From: an uncultured Clostridia bacterium
Lineage (GTDB): Bacteria; Bacillota; Clostridia; Oscillospirales; Ruminococcaceae
DNA length: 7,416 nt
Assembly: GCA_947177695.1 (NCBI GenBank)
Contig: CAMWVO010000086.1
Span: 1 to 7,416 of the forward strand
Reading direction: 5' to 3'
Made by a program: the position numbers and the translations under genes. Positions 1 to 6,700 of the stretch are shown one piece after another. Each line of letters begins with the position of its first letter. The first letter of the stretch is position 1. Under the pieces are notes generated by a model. The model ran no database searches. It was not told the origin of the DNA and was given only the letters and a program-made list of their open reading frames with translations.

Positions 1-113
1 CTACCGTTACAAAGGACGTTCCCGACGGCGCGCTTGCCATTGAAAGAGGGGAACTCCACTTCAAGGCTGGCTTCGGCGATAAGCGGCTTAAGAGCAGGAA
101 CAGCAAAAAGTAA
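1..113 (+). CDS. glmU: GlmU C-terminal fragment (bifunctional UDP-GlcNAc pyrophosphorylase / glucosamine-1-phosphate acetyltransferase), 5' end outside window
   Basis: The reading frame is open from the window edge (first full codon at 3) to TAA at 111-113, giving 36 residues. It begins TVTKDVPDGALAIERGE, which matches the end of the left-handed beta-helix acetyltransferase domain of GlmU (typically TVTKDVP.GALAI.R), followed by a short basic tail ending in SRNSKK. GlmU is cytoplasmic and makes UDP-N-acetylglucosamine for peptidoglycan in two steps, acetylation of glucosamine-1-P and uridylylation. Only the last part of the acetyltransferase domain is visible; the nucleotidyltransferase half is upstream. 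The downstream order prs-pth-mfd supports the call, since glmU-prs is a common Firmicutes neighbourhood. A lone hexapeptide-repeat acyltransferase could end similarly, so some doubt remains. Confidence 0.85.
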   Translation, partial: TVTKDVPDGALAIERGELHFKAGFGDKRLKSRNSKK

Positions 114-134
114 CGTTAAGGGTCGGTGAACAGG

Positions 135-1271
135 ATGTCAAAAATGAATATTGCCCTGCACTTTGAGGGAGAAAAGCTTTTTGCGGAGGCGGAAATTTCC
201 CTTGACGAAAACGTCTCGGAACTTAACTTTATACTTAACAGCGGGCTTGAAATAAGCGGGGTTTCCTGTGATGAAAAGTCCTCCGAACCGACGATAGAGG
301 CGGTTTACGAACCGCTTTTCTGTGCGGAGGTAAAAAAGTATTCCGTAAAATGCGGCTCCGATTTCGGCAGGGTTAAAATTTGTTACAGCGGCAAAATAAG
401 CGGCTGGCACAACATTATAACCGATGACATTATCGAACTTAACCGTTACGGCGTATGGCTTCCCTGCGAGATGTCCTGCGAAGTGAAAAGCTTTCTGACC
501 GTAAGCGGCTGTGAAGATTATTTCCTTGTAAAGGGAGAATTTGACGGAAGCCTGTGGCATTACAGCGCAGGCGAATGGGATATGAACATTATACTTTACA
601 GGAAAAGCAAACTGCAAACCGTTTCGGGAAAATATATCAGCATCTATTACGCCGATAATTCTCTTAACGAAGCAGCAGGGTTCTCGAAAAATGTTTTTGA
701 GGACGTTCTTGACTACTATACAAAAGAACTTTTCCGCAGGGAATACAGCGGCGGGCATATAGAAATGGCGTGCCTGTACCCTGCTTTGACAAGCGGCGGA
801 GCGTACAAGCGGGACGGTCTTATCGTCTGCATTACGCCCGGTACTGACGAAAAGGAAGCTGTCGGAGTAAACGCTCACGAAATGGCTCATACATGGTGTA
901 ACGGCGCGGAAGTCGGAAGCTGGGAGGACTGGCTCAACGAGACAACTGCGGAATGGTCAATGCTGCTGTACTGCCTTGACAGAAACAAGACTGAAATTTT
1001 CGACGCAATGATAGCCGAACATATGGAAAAATACCACGAATTTCCGCCTATAAAAACGGAGGACGGCAGTCGCCCCGAGGGTGTGCATACCAAGGGCACG
1101 GTGCTGTTTTACGAGCTGTACAAGGCTTTCGGCGCGGAGACGATAAAGTTAATAATAAGAATTTTCGTCGGACTTGAAGCCAAGACTACCGAAAAGCTTC
1201 TTGCCGAAATGAAGGCACAGGGCTTATCCGAAGCCGCCGACGTAATTGAAAAAGGACTTACGCAAAAATGA
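135..1271 (+). CDS. M1-like gluzincin zinc metallopeptidase, atypical active site
   Basis: Cytoplasmic-looking protein of 378 residues from ATG 135; no signal peptide or membrane segment is visible. The N-terminal half (about 1-190) is beta-rich, resembling the saddle domain before M1 catalytic domains. The zinc site is HEMAH (H248, E249, H252) with a third-ligand candidate E269 in WLNETTAEW, equivalent to WLNEG in M1 aminopeptidases. Two points are unusual. The spacing is HExxH-x16-E rather than x18. The M1 catalytic Tyr before KG (YxKG) aligns with His318 (VHTKG), and the GAMEN motif is replaced by something like SGGAYKRDGL. Peptide hydrolysis is therefore likely but not certain, and the substrate is unknown. 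Start choice is uncertain: GTG 126 has AAGGG only 3 nt upstream, ATG 135 has it 12 nt upstream, and ATG 144 has AGG 9 nt upstream. The gene starts within about 30 nt of the glmU stop, so the two are probably cotranscribed. Confidence 0.78.
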   Translation: MSKMNIALHFEGEKLFAEAEISLDENVSELNFILNSGLEISGVSCDEKSSEPTIEAVYEPLFCAEVKKYSVKCGSDFGRVKICYSGKISGWHNIITDDIIELNRYGVWLPCEMSCEVKSFLTVSGCEDYFLVKGEFDGSLWHYSAGEWDMNIILYRKSKLQTVSGKYISIYYADNSLNEAAGFSKNVFEDVLDYYTKELFRREYSGGHIEMACLYPALTSGGAYKRDGLIVCITPGTDEKEAVGVNAHEMAHTWCNGAEVGSWEDWLNETTAEWSMLLYCLDRNKTEIFDAMIAEHMEKYHEFPPIKTEDGSRPEGVHTKGTVLFYELYKAFGAETIKLIIRIFVGLEAKTTEKLLAEMKAQGLSEAADVIEKGLTQK

Positions 1272-1294
1272 TGAGATTTTCAGGAACATAATTT

Positions 1295-1315
1295 CCCGTA
1301 TTAATATTATGCGGG
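1295..1315 (+). other. Weak hairpin in the peptidase-prs gap
   Basis: CCCGTAT pairs with ATGCGGG (7 bp with one G-T wobble, 7-nt AT-rich loop) in the 104-bp gap before prs. No T-run follows, so it is not a convincing terminator; it could be an attenuator, part of a promoter region or chance. I saw no convincing -35/-10 pair in this gap. Confidence 0.25.
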
Positions 1316-1358
1316 ACTAAACATAAAAGCAACGCAAAAAATCCACTACCAATTTTGT

Positions 1359-1365
1359 AAAGGGG
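1359..1365 (+). promoter_or_regulatory. Ribosome binding site of prs
   Basis: AAAGGGG lies 10 nt before ATG 1376 and fixes the prs start, which also agrees with the family N-terminus. Confidence 0.7.
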
Positions 1366-1375
1366 ACTTCTAAAA

Positions 1376-2338
1376 ATGAATCTTCACGGCAAGGATATTA
1401 AAATCTTTACAGCAAACTCCAATCCCAAGGTAGCAGAGGAGATCGCAAAAAATCTGGGACTTCCTCTGGGCGAATCTGAAGTCGTAACATTTTCCGACGG
1501 AGAGGTAAGCGTTTCCATCAAGGAGAGCGTCCGCGGCTCGGACGTATTTGTGGTGCAGTCCACAAGCTCCCCCGTAAACGACCACATGATGGAGCTGCTC
1601 ATAATGATAGACGCATTCAAGAGAGCCTCTGCGGGACGCATAACCGCGGTGATCCCCTACATGGGCTATGCCCGTCAGGACAGAAAGGCAAAGGCAAGAG
1701 ACCCGATCTCCGCAAAGCTTGTTGCCGACCTTATCTCTGTTGCGGGCGCGGACAGAGTGCTTTCAATGGATCTGCACTGTCCCCAGATACAGGGCTTTTT
1801 CAACATACCCGTTGACCACCTTTTGGGCGTGCCTATCCTTGCGCCGTTCTTTGTTGAAAAATTCAAGGACTGCAAGGAAAATGTAATGGTAGTTTCCCCC
1901 GACCTGGGTTCTGTAACAAGAGCAAGAAACTTTGCTCAGCGTCTGGGGGTACCCTTTGCGATCGTGGATAAGCGCCGTCAGAAAGCAAATGTCTGCGAGG
2001 TAATGAATATTATCGGCGACGTCAGAGATAAAACCGTTGTTTTGGTAGACGATATGATCGACACGGCAGGAACGCTCTGCAATGCGGCAAAGGCAATAAT
2101 CGACATCGGCGGAGCTAAAGAGGTCTACGCTTGTGCAACACACGGCGTTTTGTCCGGTCCCGCAATAGAGAGGATACAGAACAGCGTTATCAAGGAGCTT
2201 GTACTGCTTGACACCATCGCTCTCCCCGAAGAGAAGCAGATCGACAAGATAACGATCCTGCCCTGCGCTCCCGTGTTTGCACAGGCTATACAGCGTATTT
2301 ATGCGGATAAGCCCGTGTCCCCGCTTTTCAACACATAA
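1376..2338 (+). CDS. prs: Ribose-phosphate pyrophosphokinase (PRPP synthetase, class I)
   Basis: Makes 5-phosphoribosyl-1-pyrophosphate from ribose-5-phosphate and ATP, the precursor for purines, pyrimidines, His, Trp and NAD; cytoplasmic. The 320 residues match the usual length (about 315-320). Visible motifs run in family order: N-terminal KIFTANSNPKVAEEIA, FSDGEVSVSI, YMGYARQDRK at 95-104 (ATP-binding flexible loop region), SMDLH with the metal/ATP-site His at 134, VDKRR in the catalytic flexible loop, and the PRPP-binding loop DDMIDTAGT at 225-233. It has full-length N- and C-terminal phosphoribosyltransferase-fold halves with no frameshift. Class I enzymes are usually hexameric, Mg/phosphate dependent and inhibited by ADP; that is family knowledge. 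The stop is followed within 10 nt by hairpin element A, so the transcript may end or be processed there. Confidence 0.99.
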   Translation: MNLHGKDIKIFTANSNPKVAEEIAKNLGLPLGESEVVTFSDGEVSVSIKESVRGSDVFVVQSTSSPVNDHMMELLIMIDAFKRASAGRITAVIPYMGYARQDRKAKARDPISAKLVADLISVAGADRVLSMDLHCPQIQGFFNIPVDHLLGVPILAPFFVEKFKDCKENVMVVSPDLGSVTRARNFAQRLGVPFAIVDKRRQKANVCEVMNIIGDVRDKTVVLVDDMIDTAGTLCNAAKAIIDIGGAKEVYACATHGVLSGPAIERIQNSVIKELVLLDTIALPEEKQIDKITILPCAPVFAQAIQRIYADKPVSPLFNT

Positions 2339-2481
2339 GCAACAACAGGCGGCAAAGCCGCCGGCTATAGCTGGTCCAGCTGAGCACAGCTGGCGAGGTT
2401 TCCAAAGGGCGAGTAGCCCTTTGGTCGCCGTCCGCAGACGGCGAAATTCCATTTCGTTCAAGAGCTCCGCAAAGGGGTGAA

Positions 2482-2510
2482 TTGAAAACAGTCCAACGGA
2501 CTGTTTTCAA
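2482..2510. repeat. 13-bp perfect hairpin, slot 5 of copy A
   Basis: TTGAAAACAGTCC pairs perfectly with its complement around loop AAC. The same hairpin, with one loop base changed (ACC), recurs at 3420-3448 on the same strand although element B is otherwise inverted. In copy A it fills the slot between GGGGTGA and the GGGG stem, where B and C carry different hairpins. Confidence 0.9.
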
Positions 2511-2511
2511 G

Positions 2512-2562
2512 AGGGGAACGCCTCTGCTTAAATCGCACTAAGTGCGATTAGGGCGTTCCCCT
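2512..2562. repeat. Nested double hairpin, slot 6 of copy A
   Basis: Outer stem AGGGGAACGCC (2512-2522) pairs with GGCGTTCCCCT (2552-2562), 11 bp. Its loop contains a second perfect hairpin, AATCGCAC/GTGCGATT (2531-2549, loop TAA). In copies B and C the same slot is a simple 10-bp stem with a 6-nt loop, so A looks like a version with another hairpin inserted in the loop. No T-run follows, so it is not a canonical terminator. Confidence 0.85.
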
Positions 2563-2586
2563 ACGGCGCGCAGCAAACTAAACCTA

Positions 2587-2611
2587 CAAAACGTCACAGT
2601 GTGACGTTTTG
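2587..2611. repeat. 11-bp palindrome CAAAACGTCAC/GTGACGTTTTG
   Basis: Perfect 11-bp arms with loop AGT, 10 nt beyond the end of element A. The right arm GTGACGTTTTG recurs exactly at 3355-3365, where it spans the pth stop codon. It could be a terminal part of the element or an operator-like inverted repeat. Confidence 0.8.
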
Positions 2612-2636
2612 CACGAGCATATTTATAAAAACATTT

Positions 2637-2662
2637 ACCTGCCCGGTATGCTCCGGGCAGGT
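2637..2662 (+). terminator. GC-rich hairpin, possible intrinsic terminator or leader element before pth
   Basis: ACCTGCCCGG (2637-2646) pairs perfectly with CCGGGCAGGT (2653-2662) around a 6-nt loop. It is followed by TATTGCGG, so the T-tract is poor. It could end prs readthrough or attenuate pth, but termination is only a possibility. Confidence 0.45.
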
Positions 2663-2716
2663 TATTGCGGTTTACAGCAATTTGCCGCCGCAAATTATGT
2701 CCTCAAAAATTACTCC

Positions 2717-2723
2717 GAAAGGA
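2717..2723 (+). promoter_or_regulatory. Ribosome binding site that sets the pth start
   Basis: GAAAGGA lies 8 nt before ATG 2732. This site favours the ATG over the much longer in-frame extension reaching TTG 2609, which would translate through the hairpin leader and has no peptidyl-tRNA hydrolase similarity. Confidence 0.75.
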
Positions 2724-2731
2724 AAACCAAA

Positions 2732-3358
2732 ATGAGCATTTTCGACATCTTCAACCAACTGAACAAGGAAAAAACCGAACCCGTGGGTCAGCCCGACTAT
2801 ATCATAGCGGGACTTGGAAACCCCGGCGAAAAATACGAAAACACACGCCACAACGCAGGCTTTATGGTTCTTGACAGGCTTGCGGAGAAATGCGGCGTGC
2901 AGCTTAAAAAGATACGCTTCAAATCCCTGACTGCGGTTGCCGCCGTAAACGGCGTGAACTGTCTGCTGATGAAGCCCACAACATTTATGAACAACAGCGG
3001 CGAAGCGATCGTGGAAGCCATGAATTTCTATAAAATCCCACCCGAAAGGGTTATAATATGTTTTGACGACATCAGCCTTGAGCCGTCCCATATCCGCATT
3101 CGGCGCAAAGGCTCGGACGGCGGTCACAACGGCATGAAGTCTATTATCTACCTGACGGGCTTCGACACGTTTCCCCGCATAAAGATAGGCGTGGGGGCAA
3201 AGCCTCACAAGGACTACAATCTTGCCGACTGGGTTTTGTCTCACTTTAACGATGAGGAAAAAAAACTTATGGCGGAGGGTACGGAGAAAGCGGTTTCCTC
3301 TCTGGAGCTTATGGTTAAGGACAAGACGAGCGAGGCTATGAATAAGTTTAATTCGTGA
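2732..3358 (+). CDS. pth: Peptidyl-tRNA hydrolase
   Basis: Cytoplasmic hydrolase that cleaves peptidyl-tRNAs released early from ribosomes, freeing tRNA for reuse. The 208-residue product has all bacterial Pth signatures: GLGNPGEKYENTRHNAGF with catalytic His40; MKPTTFMNNSG with substrate-binding Asn87; CFDDISL with Asp112/113, equivalent to the Asp that activates the His; and KGSDGGHNGMKSI with Asn133. The C-terminal KIGVGAKPHKDYNLADWVL is also typical. About 20 residues (MSIFDIFNQLNKEKTEPVGQ) precede the usual start of the fold, making it longer than the common 185-195. ATG 2732 is chosen for its ribosome binding site. It lies between hairpin arrays A and B; its TGA sits inside a GTGACGTTTTG motif shared with the palindrome at 2587-2611. 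Standing between prs and mfd is the usual Firmicutes order. Confidence 0.98.
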   Translation: MSIFDIFNQLNKEKTEPVGQPDYIIAGLGNPGEKYENTRHNAGFMVLDRLAEKCGVQLKKIRFKSLTAVAAVNGVNCLLMKPTTFMNNSGEAIVEAMNFYKIPPERVIICFDDISLEPSHIRIRRKGSDGGHNGMKSIIYLTGFDTFPRIKIGVGAKPHKDYNLADWVLSHFNDEEKKLMAEGTEKAVSSLELMVKDKTSEAMNKFNS

Positions 3359-3419
3359 CGTTTTGTTAAACGTAGACGCATTTTGCTGTTGAACCAAAAA
3401 TTACTGCATGGTTTGTCTG

Positions 3420-3448
3420 TTGAAAACAGTCCACCGGACTGTTTTCAA
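3420..3448. repeat. 13-bp perfect hairpin next to copy B
   Basis: TTGAAAACAGTCC pairs with GGACTGTTTTCAA around loop ACC. It differs from the hairpin at 2482-2510 by one loop base and reads in the same direction, while the adjacent element B is inverted relative to A. Here it lies outside the core array, beyond the right end of B when B is read in its own orientation. Confidence 0.9.
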
Positions 3449-3470
3449 GGACAGCTTTGCTGCGTACCGC

Positions 3471-3501
3471 AAAAAGGGGGAGCGGTCGTGTCCGCTCCCC
3501 C
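3471..3501 (-). terminator. Terminator-like hairpin of copy B, minus strand
   Basis: Read on the minus strand, GGGGGAGCGG, loop ACACGA, CCGCTCCCCC is followed directly by TTTTT (complement of 3471-3475). This is a good intrinsic-terminator shape, but it faces against all the genes in the window, so it would stop antisense transcription only. Confidence 0.55.
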
Positions 3502-3604
3502 TCGAAACGGCTCTCGCCGTTTCTCACCCCTTTCACCGTTACGAACGAAAAGGATTTCGCCGTCTGCGGACGGCGACCAAAGGGCTCTGCCCTTTGGAAA
3601 CTCG

Positions 3605-3631
3605 CAGCCTTGAAAGGCTGGCGAACTTTTT
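3605..3631 (+). terminator. Weak terminator-like hairpin at the other end of copy B
   Basis: CAGCCTT/AAGGCTG (7 bp, 2-nt loop) is followed after GCGAAC by TTTTT at 3627-3631 on the + strand. The 6-nt gap between stem and T-run is not canonical, so termination after pth is only possible. Confidence 0.3.
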
Positions 3632-3705
3632 GCATAAAGGTCTTTTAGTTTAGCTTAACACAATGGACTTTGTGCTTCATTGCTTCTTATCTCTTTATCT
3701 CTAAC

Positions 3706-3710
3706 AGGAG
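3706..3710 (+). promoter_or_regulatory. Ribosome binding site of mfd
   Basis: AGGAG lies 6 nt before ATG 3717, a standard spacing that supports this start. Confidence 0.75.
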
Positions 3711-3716
3711 TTTACT

Positions 3717-6700
3717 ATGGCAAATATTTTTAAAAAAGCAATTGAAAATTTTACACCATATAATGATATGCTCGACGCTTTGAAATCGGGTCAGACCCCC
3801 GTTTCGGTATCGGGCGTTTCCGCTGTTCACAAGGCGCATTTCGCTCTCGGTCTGCGGGAAAAATTCCCCGTGCTGATGATATGCGACAGCGAAGCTTCGG
3901 CGACAAAGCTTGCCGAGGACATCAACACTTTGTCGGGAGAGGTCTGCGCTTTTGTATATCCCGCAAAGGATTTCTCCTTTACGCCTGCGGAGACCGTTTC
4001 CCGCGAATACGAACATATCAGGCTGGGGGTTTTAAGCCGTCTTGCTTCGGACTCTCCCGACATTTTCGTCTGCGCTTCGGCGGAGGCGGTCATGCAAAGG
4101 ACTGTCCCCAAAAACGCGCTCCTGCCGAGAACGATAACCATTGAAGCGGGCGGCACTGTTAATCTTGCCGAGCTTACCGCGGGGCTTATCGCGGCAGGTT
4201 ACACCCGCTGCGAAAAGGCAGAGGGCGCAAGCCAGTTTTCCGTACGCGGTTCTATCGCGGACATTTTCCCCGTGGGAAGTCCCATGCCTGTCCGCATGGA
4301 GCTTTGGGGGGACGAGATAGACACCCTTTCATACTTCGACCCCGAAAGTCAGCGGCGCACCGACCCCGTTGACAGCATACGCATTACCCCTGCTATGGAG
4401 GTGCTTTTTGACAGTCCCGACGCGCTGACGGAAGCTATCGACAAGCTGTCGGCTTCGCTTCGCGGCAAACGTGCGGACGCGGCAAAAACCGCTCTGACAA
4501 GGGATTCCGACCGCGTTAAAAACGGTCTTTCTCTTGGCGATATCGACAAATATCTGCCCCTTGCCTACGAGACCCCTGCGCTTATTTTTGACTATCTTGC
4601 TGAGGACAGTCCGGTGGTTTTCTGCGAGTACAGGAACTGTCTTGAAAAGGCGAAAAGCGTTTCCTCACAGCACGCGGAGGATTTAAAAATACTCCTTGAA
4701 GCAGGCGAGCTTTGCAAGGGTCTGGAGGGCTATCTTGACGACTTCGGAGAGGTCTGCTCAAAGGCGGGACAGTTTCCGCTTCTGCACTTTGACACCTTTC
4801 TCCGCGGCGGGGACGACCTGCGTTTCAAGCGTCTGGTCTCCGTTACCGCAAACCAGACCGCGCCTTGGGGCGGCGAGATACGTCAGCTTATAGAAGACCT
4901 GCACAACGCCCGCGAGAACGGATACTCCGCCATAGTTTTAGCGGGGTCGGAAAAAACTCTGCCAATTATTGCAAAGGACTTGCGGGACGAGGGTATATCC
5001 TGCGGAATAATGACCGAAAGCTCCGTGCCGACAGCAGGAACGGTTCTGCTTGCCACAGGCTCGGTAAGCGCGGGCTATGATTACCCCGACGTCAAGACCA
5101 TGCTCATAACTCAGGCAAAAGCCATGTCCTCGAAAAAGAAATTCCGCAAAGCCAAAAAGGGCGAGGAGATAAAGTCCCTTTCGGACATTACCGCGGGGGA
5201 TTTGGTGGTACACGCTCTTCACGGCATTGGCAAATTTGTTGGCATACGCAAGCTTGAAATGGAGGGCATTGCAAAGGACTACATCACCATTCAGTACGCG
5301 GGTACGGACGTCCTGTACGTTCCCGTAAACCAGCTTGACATGGTGTCGAAATACATCGGACCGCGGGACAACGGAGCGGTGAAGCTTAACAAGCTGTCCT
5401 CAATGGAGTGGCAGAAGACCCGCAGCCGTGTTAAAAAGGCTGTCAAGGATATGGCTGACGAGCTTATAAAGCTTTACGCAAAGCGCAGTCAGACTCCCGG
5501 CTTTGCCTTTTCCGAGGACGACGACTGGCAGCATGATTTCGAGACCCGCTTCCCCTACACCGAGACCGACGATCAGCTTCGCTCGGTGCAGGAAATCAAG
5601 GAGGATATGCAGAAGCCAATACCCATGGACAGACTTCTCTGCGGCGACGTCGGCTTCGGAAAGACCGAGGTTGCTTTCCGCGCAGCGTTCAAGTGCATGG
5701 AGGACGGCAAGCAGTGCGCGATTTTGGCTCCCACAACGGTACTGGCTTGGCAGCACTACCAGACCGCACTGAAGCGTTTCGAGCATTTCCCCATGAACAT
5801 TGAACTGCTGTCCCGGTTCAGAACTTCCAAGCAGCAGGAGGAAATACTGAAAAAGCTTAAAAACGGCGATATCGACATGATAATCGGTACCCACCGTATT
5901 GTCCAGAAAGACGTTAAATTCAAAAGTCTCGGACTTGCCATAATCGACGAGGAGCAGCGCTTCGGCGTTGCTCACAAGGAACGCTTCAAGGAGACCTTTT
6001 CGGGCGTGGACGTTCTCACCCTTTCCGCAACGCCTATCCCCCGAACCCTTAACATGGCAATGAGCGGCATACGTGACATGAGCGTTATCGAAGAGCCTCC
6101 CGTAGACCGTCACCCTGTCCAGACATATGTTATCGAGCATAACAAGGGTGTGATAGCTCAGGCAATTACAAAGGAGCTTCGCCGCGGAGGACAGGTGTAC
6201 TATATTCACAACCGAATAGACAGCATAGACCTTTGCGCGGCAAAGCTTCAGGAGATGATACCCGACGCGCGGATAGGCGTTGCACACGGTCAGACGGGAG
6301 AGGAAAGACTGTCGGAAATATGGAGGCAGCTTATTGAGCATGAGATAGACATTCTTGTCTGCACCACTATTATCGAGACGGGCGTGGACGTCCCCAACGT
6401 GAACACCCTTATTATCGAGGACGCGGACAGACTTGGACTTTCACAGCTTTATCAGCTCCGCGGCAGAGTGGGACGCTCCAGCAGGAGGGCGTTTGCGTAC
6501 TTTACGTTCAGGCGGGGCAAGGCTCTGACCGAGATCGCGACGCGCCGTCTTGACGCTATAAGGGAATTTACACAGTTCGGCAGCGGCTTCCGCATTGCAA
6601 TGCGCGACCTTGAGATACGGGGCGCGGGTTCGATCTTAGGCGGAAAGCAGCACGGTCACATGGAAGCGGTGGGATACGATATGTATTTGCAGCTTCTCAA

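Larger units (their letters stand above)
2348..2576 (+). repeat. Modular hairpin-array repeat, copy A
   Basis: Array of hairpins in the same orientation as copy C. In order: GGCGGC/GCCGCC (2348-2362, loop AAA); CCAGCTG/CAGCTGG (2376-2393, loop AGCA); CCAAAGGGC/GCCCTTTGG (2402-2424, loop GAGTA); TCGCCGTC/GACGGCGA (2425-2444, loop CGCA); a decayed module around 2449-2477 (CC.TTT against AAA.GG); a 13-bp stem (2482-2510); and a long stem with a nested hairpin (2512-2562). The copy ends in a GCGCGCAGCAA tail resembling the end of copies B and C. It starts 10 nt after the prs stop. No reading frame in it looks coding. Compared with B and C, several arms differ in sequence while pairing is kept. 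The type of element (palindromic intergenic repeat, structured RNA or terminator cluster) is not decided by the sequence. Confidence 0.88.
2339..2731. other. Gene-free stretch between prs and pth
   Basis: About 390 bp without a supported gene. It holds hairpin element A (2348-2576), an 11-bp palindrome (2587-2611), a GC-rich terminator-like hairpin (2637-2662), two alternative small stems (2664-2696) and the pth ribosome binding site. Open frames that cross it have no protein-family features and are explained by the repeat DNA. Confidence 0.85.
3457..3631 (-). repeat. Modular hairpin-array repeat, copy B (inverted)
   Basis: Reverse complement of the array seen in copy C, about nine-tenths identical by eye; 3571-3631 matches 7241-7301 over 61 nt without mismatch. 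In + strand order its stems are: GGGGGAGCGG/CCGCTCCCCC (3476-3501); GAAACGGC/GCCGTTTC (3504-3523); CCCCTTTC/GAAAAGG (3527-3553, enclosing CGTT/AACG); TCGCCGTC/GACGGCGA (3557-3576); CCAAAGGGC/GCCCTTTGG (3577-3597); and CAGCCTT/AAGGCTG (3605-3620). The leading GGCGGC hairpin of A and C is missing. It is inverted relative to the surrounding genes, so a role as an RNA leader of fixed sense is less likely here. Apparent open frames across it repeat in copy C because the DNA repeats. Confidence 0.9.
3359..3716. other. Gene-free stretch between pth and mfd
   Basis: About 360 bp without a supported gene. It holds a small stem ACGTTT/AAACGT (3358-3373), the 13-bp hairpin at 3420-3448, inverted element B (3457-3631) and an AT-rich mfd leader ending in a ribosome binding site. 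I saw no convincing promoter, though 3632-3705 is AT-rich enough to hold one. Confidence 0.85.

Noticed and set aside
138..890. Antisense open frame (250 codons) within the metallopeptidase gene
   Set aside because: The sense frame carries the zinc motif and joins the operon; the antisense frame has no family features.
2348..2576. CRISPR array
   Set aside because: The repeated units are different hairpins placed side by side, not one constant repeat with unique spacers of even length, and no cas gene is present.
2609..2731. Upstream in-frame extension of pth from TTG 2609
   Set aside because: It would translate through the leader hairpins, lacks Pth similarity, and ATG 2732 has a good ribosome binding site.
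3383..3653. Overlapping open frames in element B whose peptides resemble frames at 2277-2480 and 7201-7383
   Set aside because: The similarity comes from the repeated hairpin DNA, appears in several frames and both strands at once, and there are no ribosome binding sites or protein-family features.
5400..6341. Long antisense open frame (313 codons) within mfd
   Set aside because: It is opposite the conserved translocase core of mfd, whose motifs are all intact; the antisense product shows no recognisable motif.
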